This document shows positions 25,102-33,305 of a stretch of DNA of 46,113 nucleotides, piece after piece. How positions within the stretch are numbered: the first letter of the stretch is position 1; every line of letters starts with the position of its first letter. The notes below the pieces were generated by a model. The model saw nothing but the letters and a program-made list of their open reading frames with translations, made no database searches and had not been told where the DNA came from. Origin of the DNA: CAZECE01 sp964510525. GTDB taxonomy: Bacteria > Pseudomonadota > Gammaproteobacteria > Pseudomonadales > JANQJO01. The translations under genes and the position numbers were made by a program. The DNA is taken from contig CAZECE010000129.1 in NCBI GenBank assembly GCA_964510525.1, positions 1 to 46,113 on the forward strand, written 5' to 3'.

Positions 25102-26472
25102 TCACCACAAGGGCAAGGTCAGAGCCGCTTTGAGATACAAGTATTTGGCGGTATCCAGATCGGCACTGTCCGCCATAAACCCAAATCGAAAGAAACGACT
25201 GTCAAATCCGACCCCATAAGCACTTGCTTCCACTTCGTATCGCAACCAATAGTGTTGAAAAAAACGCGCTTTGACGTGTGGGAAACCGGCCACTTCCGTG
25301 TCTAAATAACCCACCGTGGTGGTTAGCCAGGGCGACACCTGATGATCCACCTGTACCAACACTTGGCTTGGCAGCCGTTGAATAAACGTCTCGTTTCGCA
25401 CATTGACATCGGATCGCTGCTCTACGATGTCATTTTGTATCTCGGGCAGCGCCGCAGCGGGATCATCTGGATTTTCAGGGTTCAGCGGTGAAAAAAACTG
25501 GCCTTCAGAACGCTTTATCACATCTTCAGCAATAAACTGATCCACTACATCCAACCCATCCAGTGCCGCCTGAGTGGCTTCAGCCCGAACGGTAGTCGCA
25601 GGGGCATTTTCCCACTCAATACGAGAGTACGCGTCTTTTGCTTCAATACCGAGACGCCAATTCGGGTGGAATTGCCAGCTGAGTTGAATATCCGTGGTAA
25701 ACCCCTGGCCACTCGGATCTGTTAATTGAACATCATTAAACTCATCAAATTCGTCTTCACGTAGTGCTGGCTTGTAATAATAATAATTAGCGTAAGCCGA
25801 AATATTGGACGTTGATACATCATTACGCAACTGGTTGGACGCTTCCTGCAAGGTATCAGCAATGCCAACTAAATCCGCAAAGGTTTGCAAGGCGGATATA
25901 TCGATACCGGCTGCAAGGGATTCAAACTCATCAACATCAGAAGCGTTAAAATCCCCCTGCTCCACTTGCAGTGCAATGGTGCCATCGTAAAACTGTTCCG
26001 AAGCCAGCCAACTTGCTGAAGTAGACAGCATCAATGTGGGTAAAATCTGCCAGCGTTTGCCCAACGTAAAGCCAGTCGAGCGCATATGCTTAGCTTTTAA
26101 AGAAATATTATAAGAACGGGACTCATCAATAGTCCGATTATTTTCAATCTGATAATTTAAAAATGCGGTGTCTTCTGAGAAAGACAAGGTGTAATCGTAC
26201 CGAAACACCTTGGCAATCCACCAGTCTTGGTAGAAAGCGCCAAATTCCGCTTTATCATGCGTCAAGGCTTTTGAACCCGACTCAAGCTCGCCACTGAAAT
26301 TATCGATAAACCCTTTTATCGACATGGCTTCAGAGTACGTAAGACTCTCTATGTCCGAATACAATTTCCAATCAGCCGACAAAACCAAGCTGGGCAGCAT
26401 GAAGCCAACTCCCATCAGCCAGCCATAAAAAGGGCGGCCAAAGCCGCCCTTTTTTCTATCAATAGACTCCAT
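25102..26472 (-). CDS. Predicted outer-membrane beta-barrel protein of unknown function
   Basis: Not recognised. If read from the ATG at 26472 (456 residues), it has a basic N-terminus and a hydrophobic signal peptide ending LVLSA before DWKLY. Alternating aromatic/polar strands follow, with many Tyr/Trp-rich segments (ANYYYYKPAL, HYWLRYEVEASAYG), and it ends ALTLPLW, close to an outer-membrane C-terminal signature. A helical, acidic stretch (about 175-245) and the Pro-rich SPLNPENPDDPAA could be loops or a plug. A terminator-like hairpin (26427-26454) lies inside the signal-peptide codons. If it ends the upstream gene, translation may instead start at 26415 or 26400. The gene follows the large lipoprotein gene by five bases, so they probably form one envelope unit. 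Confidence 0.7.
   Translation of the reverse strand: MESIDRKKGGFGRPFYGWLMGVGFMLPSLVLSADWKLYSDIESLTYSEAMSIKGFIDNFSGELESGSKALTHDKAEFGAFYQDWWIAKVFRYDYTLSFSEDTAFLNYQIENNRTIDESRSYNISLKAKHMRSTGFTLGKRWQILPTLMLSTSASWLASEQFYDGTIALQVEQGDFNASDVDEFESLAAGIDISALQTFADLVGIADTLQEASNQLRNDVSTSNISAYANYYYYKPALREDEFDEFNDVQLTDPSGQGFTTDIQLSWQFHPNWRLGIEAKDAYSRIEWENAPATTVRAEATQAALDGLDVVDQFIAEDVIKRSEGQFFSPLNPENPDDPAAALPEIQNDIVEQRSDVNVRNETFIQRLPSQVLVQVDHQVSPWLTTTVGYLDTEVAGFPHVKARFFQHYWLRYEVEASAYGVGFDSRFFRFGFMADSADLDTAKYLYLKAALTLPLW
26427..26454 (-). terminator. Terminator-like hairpin between the lipoprotein and barrel genes
   Basis: Perfect 12-base arms (26427-26438 and 26443-26454) surround a four-base loop. The GC core GGGCGGC/GCCGCCC is flanked by A- and T-runs, so it can terminate on either strand. 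It lies 24-51 bases past the stop codon of the lipoprotein gene, the usual spacing. It also lies within the first codons of the next gene if that starts at 26472. It may attenuate transcription into the barrel gene. Confidence 0.85.
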
Positions 26473-26477
26473 TAGGG

Positions 26478-28826
26478 TTACTGAAACAATGCCCAAGTTG
26501 CTAGCTGCAAGGCTTGAGAAGAGCCTGTTACAGTCACTGCACCTAAGCTGGTAATGCTACCAGAAGCAGTGCCATCGACTGTCAAAGCACCAGCCAAACC
26601 GGCATCCGTCACAGTAATAACAACAGAAGCCGAACCATTACTAAGCGTATAGGTTTCCGTGTCATTATCATCATCAATTGAAACAGTGCCCGCTAATGAG
26701 CGCGTTTCACCGCCACCCGCCAACGAATAGCGCATACCTAAGTCGGTAACGCCTAACGCTGTTCGATCACCGGTTATACGAACAGATAACGTTTCGGTAG
26801 CAGCGTCTTTTGACAACTGCTCGCTACTGAGTGTCGCTTTTTGATAAGTGACTGGTACGGATGTGCTGAACACAGCATTATTCACTGTGTAGAAGCTTCC
26901 AGTTGTTTCTTCAGGACCTTCTTCAAAGGTTGGAATAGAGCCAGGCTCCGATGCAGTAGTAGTCCCCACCGAAGAAGTACTGGTGGTAAAGCTCAACAAA
27001 GCATTAGCCGTGGACCCTTGGTTTTTCGTCACAGTGTCGTTAGTTCGCAAAATTGTGAACAAACCATCAAATTCGAAGCTTGAAAGTACAGTATCTCTAA
27101 AGGCTAGATCTCGAGTTAACAAGACATTACCAGCAAAGCTGTACTCAGGCAGTGAAATTGAAAGATCATTACCATCCAAAGTAAACGACGTTGCTTCCAT
27201 TGACGAAATAGGCGATGACACTGTAGAAGTCGTCCCTAAAGAAATATCATTCGTATTATTATTTCCTAGGTCAATGGCGGCTTCAGTTAGTGTACTTAAG
27301 ATGGTACCAGTTAATGAAAACGTCGTACTTTCAACCTCTAGTAGGTACTTATTGTTTCCGATCAAAAGATTACTGTCAGTCACTAGATAGCTATTAGTAT
27401 CAATCGACAAGCTACCCGTTCCCATCGAAAGCGCAGTAAAATCATTTTCAACTAGGTTCGCAGCTTGAGCAAGAGTACAAGAAATAGTTCCCGTACCTGC
27501 CGTACAACCCACATCCGTCAGCTCGGAAGTACTTTCTGTGCGAACAGACAAGATCATTTCATTTGCCGCTTCAATCAAGTCCGTTAAATTTTCAATCTCA
27601 TCAACCACATCAGTCGTTGCGATCGCAAAAATCGTATCCAGATCTTCAAAAATAGTGGTTGTATTATTTTCATTGTCAAAATCAGCAAATGCCGCTGCAC
27701 CAGAAGTCAACACATTTTCAAGATCGACCGCCAGTTGCCTGGTTTTATCAACTGCGGTTGAGGTGTTATCAATGAACTGAGGCTTGGTTGGGTCGGCTTC
27801 TTGGTCGGTTACCGAATTTTTCTCACTGGCAAAGCTTTCAGCTTCGGTCGCCACTTGAGTGAGGTCGGTATCAGAACCCAGTAACGTATTCAATGTTGTG
27901 GTCGCATCGGACGTTAATACAGTGCTCAACTCAGTAGCCACCTCTGAAATACCCGTTAATACATCGGCTAAGTCAATCCCACTGTCTGAAGCAATGTTTG
28001 TAGCTGTGTCATTCACGTTAAACTCACCATCGGTGAACGCTGCACCGAGGTTGGTCACAACCGCTTCGATAGAGGTATTACTCCCCGTATCAATCAAATC
28101 AAATAATGCCGATGATGCCAAAGAAAGCAATGACCCTTTTTTGTCTTCATCCGACCCGACAGATGAGGGGGAAGCTAAGTTAACAGGATCAATAGAAAGC
28201 AGCTCAGCACCAAACGCATCGCTGGAACCTTCAAGACCCAATAAGTTATTCAGTACAGCAGCTGTCTCCAAAGTCGCACTTTCAACCTGGGCCGCCGTAA
28301 TGGCATTACCAGAACCCGCTTGAGAAATGGCGCGTGCTGCTGCCACCTCAGACCAAGGCGTTACGTTCACTTCAACCGTAGTACCCGTAATTGAGGGCAC
28401 AACAGCGCGCATACTAAAACTGGAACCCAATGATAAAGAGCCTCCAAAAGCCACGCCATTACCACAACCGTCCGGAAAATCACACGTCATGGTGGTGCCG
28501 GTTCTTGCAAGCAACTGAACAATCACCGCGCCCGTGGGCTCTGAATCCAGCTCAACCGAATAATCACCGTTCGCATCTGTACATGGGTCGGTGTTACCAA
28601 CGCTGGTGTACAAAACGGTGGTCTGATCCGCGGCATACACGATACAGTCTGCATTTGCGACCACACCTTTCACTGCCGTACCTGACACCGTCGTAGTCGT
28701 AATGGAAGGTGAATCAATGCCTTGCACATGCGAAGTGCCATCTGCACACCCTTGTATTGCAACGGTAGCTACTGCTGCCGTTACCAATCCTATATTTTGC
28801 ATTAAGTTTTTAAAAGACTTATTCAT
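26478..28826 (-). CDS. Large secreted lipoprotein of unknown function
   Basis: Not recognised beyond its export class. The 782-residue protein has a signal peptide with lipobox AIQGC (Cys27). A Thr/Ser-rich spacer precedes a beta-sandwich-like module (about 45-115) with the pattern GTAVKGVVANADCIVY...DANGDYSVEL, common in surface lipoproteins. An Ala/Thr/Asp-rich helical middle (about 160-450) follows, then a beta-rich Ser/Thr/Gly C-terminus. Six of its cysteines are in mature loops (TDPCTD, TCDFPDGCGNG, DVGCTAGTGTISC) and may pair. The composition is acidic and low in Lys/Arg, typical of marine surface proteins. The start at 28826 has AAGGA nine bases upstream; an ATG at 28835 overlaps that site. 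It probably works with the barrels encoded on either side. Confidence 0.75.
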   Translation of the reverse strand: MNKSFKNLMQNIGLVTAAVATVAIQGCADGTSHVQGIDSPSITTTTVSGTAVKGVVANADCIVYAADQTTVLYTSVGNTDPCTDANGDYSVELDSEPTGAVIVQLLARTGTTMTCDFPDGCGNGVAFGGSLSLGSSFSMRAVVPSITGTTVEVNVTPWSEVAAARAISQAGSGNAITAAQVESATLETAAVLNNLLGLEGSSDAFGAELLSIDPVNLASPSSVGSDEDKKGSLLSLASSALFDLIDTGSNTSIEAVVTNLGAAFTDGEFNVNDTATNIASDSGIDLADVLTGISEVATELSTVLTSDATTTLNTLLGSDTDLTQVATEAESFASEKNSVTDQEADPTKPQFIDNTSTAVDKTRQLAVDLENVLTSGAAAFADFDNENNTTTIFEDLDTIFAIATTDVVDEIENLTDLIEAANEMILSVRTESTSELTDVGCTAGTGTISCTLAQAANLVENDFTALSMGTGSLSIDTNSYLVTDSNLLIGNNKYLLEVESTTFSLTGTILSTLTEAAIDLGNNNTNDISLGTTSTVSSPISSMEATSFTLDGNDLSISLPEYSFAGNVLLTRDLAFRDTVLSSFEFDGLFTILRTNDTVTKNQGSTANALLSFTTSTSSVGTTTASEPGSIPTFEEGPEETTGSFYTVNNAVFSTSVPVTYQKATLSSEQLSKDAATETLSVRITGDRTALGVTDLGMRYSLAGGGETRSLAGTVSIDDDNDTETYTLSNGSASVVITVTDAGLAGALTVDGTASGSITSLGAVTVTGSSQALQLATWALFQ

Positions 28827-28877
28827 TGTTAACATTCCTTTGCTCTCTAGCTGTCGTTTGCCTTTAATTCGAAGACA

Positions 28878-29552
28878 TTAAAACTTAATTTCAATACCAG
28901 AACGCACGACAAGTGCATTCGCCACATTCTCATTGGTATCACTAAACCCAGCTGCATTACCGCCCGTTAAATCAAATTGATACGCTAAGCCAGCATAAAA
29001 ATCTAAGTCTTCAGAAGCGGTAAAGTTGATATCAGCTGCCAACAAAACAGAATAGATGTCATCCAGCTCCAGTTTTTGAGTCGACGTTGCGCTGGACGCA
29101 TAGTTAAAGGTCAAATTAGTATCCGAAGTAAAGTTCTGATAGACCAAGCCAGTCTCGAGAGTCAAATTAATGCCTTGGGGCAAAGCGTGTTCGCGTAACA
29201 GCGAAACCCCCAGCTGAACAATTTGAGCATCGCCACTTAACGCACCTGAAGCCGCATTACCTCCGGTTATGGTTTGTGTGTCTTCATTGGCATCCCAATC
29301 ACTGACCCCCAACGACAAGCCATAACGGTATTCCTTAGGTAACCCCTCAGCGGGCATCAATAACTGCCCCTGAAAACCCAATCCGCCGTCCCAGTTGTCG
29401 TCGGATCTTGGCAGACTCCAATTCAAACTGGTACGAGCGTGAGTGGGTTTAAATTTGTATGAACCCTCTTCTGCCAACGCAGACCCAGCAGCTCCTATTA
29501 AAGAGCTTGCTGCAACAAAAGAACCTATTTTTAATATTGATTGAAAGCGCAT
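28878..29552 (-). CDS. Small outer-membrane beta-barrel protein of unknown function
   Basis: The 224-residue protein has a clear Sec signal peptide (about 1-27, ending GSALA) and a beta-rich body with alternating strands (LTLETGLVYQNF, LDFYAGLAYQFDL). It ends in EIKF, with the terminal Phe recognised by the BAM assembly machinery. The size suggests an eight-stranded barrel. AAGGAG precedes the ATG. It is the first gene of the three-gene minus-strand cluster, 51 bp ahead of the lipoprotein gene. No specific family was recognised; the repeated GGNAA motif is notable. Confidence 0.75.
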   Translation of the reverse strand: MRFQSILKIGSFVAASSLIGAAGSALAEEGSYKFKPTHARTSLNWSLPRSDDNWDGGLGFQGQLLMPAEGLPKEYRYGLSLGVSDWDANEDTQTITGGNAASGALSGDAQIVQLGVSLLREHALPQGINLTLETGLVYQNFTSDTNLTFNYASSATSTQKLELDDIYSVLLAADINFTASEDLDFYAGLAYQFDLTGGNAAGFSDTNENVANALVVRSGIEIKF

Positions 29553-29863
29553 CAGGGTTGCTCCTTAACTGTGATGACTGACTTTAAAAATTCAACGCCT
29601 TTCTAAAAACCAATACGCACTTAAAGGAAAGCCAACGAAAACTAAAGAAACAACTGAATACTTTATAAACTAAAAATGACTGGCATTTCCGTTTCAAGCA
29701 CGTACCGATTGACAGAAATCTGCTCGAACTGATTCAAGTGTAGAAGTCATTATTAGGATTGCCAGTAAAGGCAGTAAGGAATCGATAAAAATCTGCCCCA
29801 TAGGTTGCTCAAACTCCCTTATAATATCGACATGCAAACGTTACCTTAGGAGTTAGTAGAACG
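29553..29863. other. Divergent promoter region, 311 bp
   Basis: Lies between the small barrel gene (minus) and the nitroreductase gene (plus). On the plus strand a consensus TATAAT is at 29820-29825, 38 bases before the ATG, but the -35 region is poor, so an activator may be needed. AGGAG at 29848-29852 serves the nitroreductase. No ORF, hairpin or RNA gene was recognised in the remaining AT-rich sequence. Confidence 0.5.
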
Positions 29864-30469
29864 ATGGATGTATTTGAAACGATAAAAGCCAGACGCGCGG
29901 TGAAACACTTTGACCCCGAGCACGAATTAAGCGCTGAAGAAACACAAACCATTTTTGACATGGCATTACAATCACCGACCTCCTTTAATATTCAACACTG
30001 GCGTTTTGTTCATGTGACTCATCCGGAAACCCGACAAGCCATCCGAGCGGCGGCTTGGGATCAAGCGCAAATCACCGAAGCCTCCATGCTTTTAGTGCTT
30101 TGCGCAGACCTTAACGCCTGGGATAAAAACCCCGAGCGTTATTGGCAAAATGCGCCAAGAGAAGCTCAAGATATCTTGGTACCCATGATCAAACCCTTTT
30201 ATAAAGACAAAACAGAATTGCAACGCGATGAAGCCATGCGCTCCGTAGGAATCGCCGCTCAATCCATTATGCTGACGGCTAAAGGATTGGGGTATGACAG
30301 CTGTCCCATGATTGGTTTTGATCAAAATGCCGTGGCCGAAATTATTAAGCTACCCAGTGATCACACCATTGGCATGATCATTACCATTGGTAAAGGCATC
30401 AAACCAGCCTGGCCTAAACCTGGCCAGCTTGAACAAAAAGCCGTGGTGATCGAAAACACTTTCAGCTAG
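29864..30469 (+). CDS. Nitroreductase-family FMN oxidoreductase
   Basis: The 201-residue protein fits the NfsB/YodC branch. The N-terminal FMN-binding RRAVKHFDPEH, the segment SPTSFNIQHWRFV, and the C-terminal GYDSCPMIGFD and the IGKGIKP segment are typical. The enzyme should reduce nitro compounds or quinones with NAD(P)H; the true substrate is unknown. It is cytoplasmic with no signal peptide. A consensus -10 and an AGGAG precede it. The antiporter gene starts 21 bp after its stop, so they are probably co-transcribed. Confidence 0.9.
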   Translation: MDVFETIKARRAVKHFDPEHELSAEETQTIFDMALQSPTSFNIQHWRFVHVTHPETRQAIRAAAWDQAQITEASMLLVLCADLNAWDKNPERYWQNAPREAQDILVPMIKPFYKDKTELQRDEAMRSVGIAAQSIMLTAKGLGYDSCPMIGFDQNAVAEIIKLPSDHTIGMIITIGKGIKPAWPKPGQLEQKAVVIENTFS

Positions 30470-30490
30470 CAAAATGAGCGTACTTTCATA

Positions 30491-31660
30491 GTGGCATTTT
30501 TTGAAGAGCTTCTGATACTGCTCACCGGCGCTCTGTTATTGAGCATCACCCTGCTCAGATTCAATATTCCCACGTTAGTCGCTTATATTTGTGTCGGGGC
30601 CGCCGTTGGCCCCTTTGCCCTTAATTGGGTCTCGGATCCCAGTGCGTTTAGTTTTCTTGCCGAGTTTGGTGTGGTTTTTTTACTCTTTGCTTTAGGCCTG
30701 GAGTTTTCCGGTGAAAAGCTTTGGAAATTACGCAAAACCGTTTTTGGGGTGGGGGGGGTTCAGGTCGGTGCTTGCTGCCTCATTTTTACCGCTGCCGTCT
30801 ATTTATGGGGCACCCATTTAGAAAGTGCCATCTTGATTGCAGGCGCACTGGCCCTTTCTTCAACAGCCATCGTCAGCAAAGAGCTTACGCAAAGCAAACA
30901 ACTGCAAACCAAAGCGGGCCACCTTTCAATCAGCGTTTTATTGTTTCAAGATTTAGCCGCTGTGGTTTTCTTAATTTTAATCCCTGTCTTTTCAGGTCAA
31001 GGGGATATGCCTTTGGTTCAAAGCCTTGGATTGGCCCTAGGCAAAGGCATTATTTTGTTTGTGCTACTGCTCAGCATTGGTCAATGGGTTTTGCCCTTCG
31101 TTTATAAAGAAGTCGCAAGAGACGGATCTGATGAGATCTTTGTTTTAAGTACCTTAGTCATTTGCCTCCTATCGGCTTGGCTAACGCACTCCTTCCACTT
31201 ATCCATGGCATTAGGCAGTTTTATCATCGGCATGATGCTCGGCGAAAGTCCATTTAAACAACAAATTGAAATCGACATTCGACCTTTCAAACATATTTTG
31301 CTGAGTTTATTTTTCATGACCATCGGCATGAACATTGATTTAACCCTAATTCCTGAGTTTTGGCTCCGCTTGCTGCTGTTTACTGGCGCCTTGCTTGTTA
31401 TTAAAACCATTGCCGTCGCCAGCGTTGTGCTTTGGCTTAAAACCCCAGCCAATGATGCGATCAAAGTGGGCCTTTACCTCTCCCAAGCGGGTGAGTTTGG
31501 CATTGCATTAATTACCCTTGCAAAAATGCACAATATTTTGCCCAGTGATCAAGCCTCTTTCATTATTTTGATTGCGGTATTTTCCATGATGCTCAGCCCC
31601 TGGATCATGCAACACTCCAACAAAATTACAAACGCGTTGCAACGTCGCTCGCCACTTTGA
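30491..31660 (+). CDS. CPA2-type cation/proton antiporter (Kef-like, no RCK domain)
   Basis: Inner-membrane exchanger of 389 residues with 11-13 hydrophobic segments. Family marks are LFALGLEFSGEKL, GALALSSTAIVSKEL, the paired LLFQDLAAVVFL with the ion-site Asp, LGSFIIGMMLGESPF, and LSQAGEFGIALITL. The TrkA-N/RCK domain of full-length KefB/KefC/YbaL is absent, since the protein ends just after the membrane part. The exchanged ion (K+ or Na+) cannot be told. The start is GTG with a weak ribosome binding site. A run of eight G at 30751-30758 lies in the coding strand. The nitroreductase upstream may be a redox partner, as KefF is for KefC, but this is only a suggestion. Confidence 0.88.
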   Translation: MAFFEELLILLTGALLLSITLLRFNIPTLVAYICVGAAVGPFALNWVSDPSAFSFLAEFGVVFLLFALGLEFSGEKLWKLRKTVFGVGGVQVGACCLIFTAAVYLWGTHLESAILIAGALALSSTAIVSKELTQSKQLQTKAGHLSISVLLFQDLAAVVFLILIPVFSGQGDMPLVQSLGLALGKGIILFVLLLSIGQWVLPFVYKEVARDGSDEIFVLSTLVICLLSAWLTHSFHLSMALGSFIIGMMLGESPFKQQIEIDIRPFKHILLSLFFMTIGMNIDLTLIPEFWLRLLLFTGALLVIKTIAVASVVLWLKTPANDAIKVGLYLSQAGEFGIALITLAKMHNILPSDQASFIILIAVFSMMLSPWIMQHSNKITNALQRRSPL

Positions 31661-31734
31661 AACCTAAGTACTTGCAAGCATAACAACACGCACCAATATA
31701 GCGCGCGGATAATAAAACGCTAGAAACGCAGATC

Positions 31735-31762
31735 TTGGCATAGACAACTCTTTCTTTATAAG
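31735..31762 (+). promoter_or_regulatory. Candidate sigma-70 promoter of hemG
   Basis: TTGGCA at 31735-31740 and TATAAG at 31757-31762 are separated by 16 bases, five of six matches in each box. It would give hemG a leader of roughly 135 bases containing a four-fold 16-bp repeat. No other promoter was recognised in the 246-bp gap after the antiporter gene. Confidence 0.45.
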
Positions 31763-31837
31763 AAAACAGTCCTAAAACCTTCTCTTTTTTTCCAAAAAAC
31801 AAACACTGCTCTTTTAAGATAAGGCTTCTTATTCTTG

Positions 31838-31901
31838 TTGTTCTGAGCACTGCTTGTTTTGGGTGCTCGTTGTTTTGGATGCTAGTTGTTCTGGGAGGAT
31901 A
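31838..31901 (+). repeat. Four 16-bp tandem repeats in the hemG leader
   Basis: Units at 31838-31853, 31854-31869, 31870-31885 and 31886-31901 share the start TTGTTYTGRG (TTGTTYTGRR in unit 3). The first three end in a GCTxG- or CACTGC-type tail. The fourth diverges so that its second half is the ribosome binding site GGGAGGA of hemG. The array stops five bases before the ATG. Confidence 0.9.
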
Positions 31902-31906
31902 CCGTG

Positions 31907-32509
31907 ATGAAAAACAAACTACTGACTATATTCGGTTCATCTGAAGGCCATACATCGAAAATCGCACACCACATAGACCAGCAAGCCCGCAATCTTGGTT
32001 ACCACTCTGAGCTTTTAAATGTTCAGCCTTTCAAAGAGGTCAGTCATCTGGCGAATAAAATCCGCCATGCTGACATGATCATTATTGGCGCTTCCATTCA
32101 TTTAGGGCAACACCAAAGCAAAATAAAGCACCTCGTCGAAGAGCACTTGCATTTGTTGCAATCGAAACCCACTGTCTTTTTCTCGGTGAGCCTCATGGCC
32201 GCAAGCCCTTTATCTGAAGACCAGAACTTAGCTCGAAAACAAGCCTTTGGCTTTGCGCATACTCATGGCTGGCAACCCAATCAGATTTGGACCATCGCCG
32301 GTGCCCTACTCTATACCCACTACAATTGGTTAACCCGTATCATCATGAAATGGCAAGTCGGCAAACATGACGGAGACACCGACACTTCACGAGATTATGT
32401 TTACACCGACTGGACAGATTTAGAATACAAACTCAAACGTTTTCTGTACCGTTCAGAAGGGCTGGCACCAATCAGCCATCATTTGGGTCAGCAACTGCAA
32501 ATTGCCTAG
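31907..32509 (+). CDS. hemG: Menaquinone-type protoporphyrinogen IX dehydrogenase HemG
   Basis: Flavodoxin-fold enzyme oxidising protoporphyrinogen IX to protoporphyrin IX in heme synthesis, passing electrons to the respiratory quinone pool. The 200-residue protein has the FMN loop FGSSEGHTSKIA, then IIGASIHLGQHQSKIK, FFSVSLMA, the HemG-specific IAGALLYTHYNWLTR and the TDTSRDYVYTDW ending. The ATG at 31907 has GGGAGGA seven bases upstream. An upstream in-frame start lies inside the repeat array and was not used. Heme output supports the cbb3 oxidase and FixL encoded 9-14 kb away, though not in the same operon. It converges on the gamma-carbonic-anhydrase-like gene. Confidence 0.93.
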   Translation: MKNKLLTIFGSSEGHTSKIAHHIDQQARNLGYHSELLNVQPFKEVSHLANKIRHADMIIIGASIHLGQHQSKIKHLVEEHLHLLQSKPTVFFSVSLMAASPLSEDQNLARKQAFGFAHTHGWQPNQIWTIAGALLYTHYNWLTRIIMKWQVGKHDGDTDTSRDYVYTDWTDLEYKLKRFLYRSEGLAPISHHLGQQLQIA

Positions 32510-32516
32510 TGTGTTC

Positions 32517-32555
32517 CTGCCCTTCACAACTTAGTGCTTTACACCTAAAGGGCAG
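32517..32555. terminator. Hairpin at convergent ends of hemG and the gamma-CA gene
   Basis: Perfect eight-base arms CTGCCCTT (32517-32524) and AAGGGCAG (32548-32555) enclose a 23-base loop that contains the stop codon of the minus-strand gene. No strong T-run follows on either side, so termination efficiency is doubtful. Confidence 0.4.
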
Positions 32556-33066
32556 TTAAGTGCTTTAAATAATCTTGAGATTTCTTAACATAAATCTCAG
32601 CACTCTTTTTGAGCTGAGCAATCTCAGAGGCTTTGAGTTCTCGCACCACTTTCCCAGGACTGCCCAGCACTAAAGTTCCATCGGGCACCTGACACCCCTC
32701 TGTTACCAAACTATTAGCACCGATAATGCAATGCTTTCCAATGACAGCGCCATTTAAGATGGTAGCGTGCATACCTATTAAACTTCCAGCGCCCACCGAG
32801 CAGCCATGTAACATCGCCAAATGCCCGACCGTCACATCAGCCGACAATGTCAGCGGGAACCCTGGATCCGTATGCAACACAGCGCCATCTTGAACATTGG
32901 ATCGCTCACCCACACTAATGCAATCATTATCCCCTCTAAGCACGGCATTAAACCAAATACTTGATTCATCGCTCAGCACAACATTACCAATGACTGAGGC
33001 ACTTGGAGCCACAAAAATACCTTTTCCATTAATGTTTGGTTGTACTCCGTTTAACTCAAATTGCAT
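32545..33066 (-). CDS. Gamma-carbonic-anhydrase-like hexapeptide-repeat protein (YrdA type)
   Basis: The 173-residue protein forms a left-handed beta-helix from hexapeptide repeats such as VIGNVV, LTLSADVTVG and AVIGKHCIIG. Three zinc-ligand histidines are conserved (His65, His82, His87). Most YrdA-type members have no proven carbonic anhydrase activity, so the function remains open. The start at 33066 has GGGAG five bases upstream; an ATG six codons earlier would put this site inside the gene. A 239-bp gap, with a 7-bp inverted repeat at 33202-33226, separates it from the divergent DUF3135 gene. Confidence 0.9.
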   Translation of the reverse strand: MQFELNGVQPNINGKGIFVAPSASVIGNVVLSDESSIWFNAVLRGDNDCISVGERSNVQDGAVLHTDPGFPLTLSADVTVGHLAMLHGCSVGAGSLIGMHATILNGAVIGKHCIIGANSLVTEGCQVPDGTLVLGSPGKVVRELKASEIAQLKKSAEIYVKKSQDYLKHLTAL

Positions 33067-33305
33067 AAACTCTCCCAAAAACACCGGCGTAAACTCACTT
33101 AGTTACATTATCAAACTGCATGCTCTTGATTTCCATCGTTTATTTCTTTGCACCTCACACAAGGGTTTACAAACCAATAAAGGGGCATTACAAAAGTCTC
33201 CTGAGAAGTTGCTTAATACCTTCTCAATATGAGCATTTCCCTCTCCCATATTGCCGCCAAAGCCGATAGAATAACCACATATTTAAGAGAAAGAGAGGAA
33301 AGCTT

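Noticed and set aside
27859..28323. 154-codon plus-strand frame across the lipoprotein gene, Ser/Val-rich
   Set aside because: Mirror of the Ala/Thr/Asp-rich codons on the other strand. No ribosome binding site. The lipoprotein has a clear signal peptide and lipobox.
31626..31850. 74-codon minus-strand frame between the antiporter and hemG genes
   Set aside because: Overlaps the antiporter 3' end and the candidate hemG promoter and repeats. No ribosome binding site or family resemblance.
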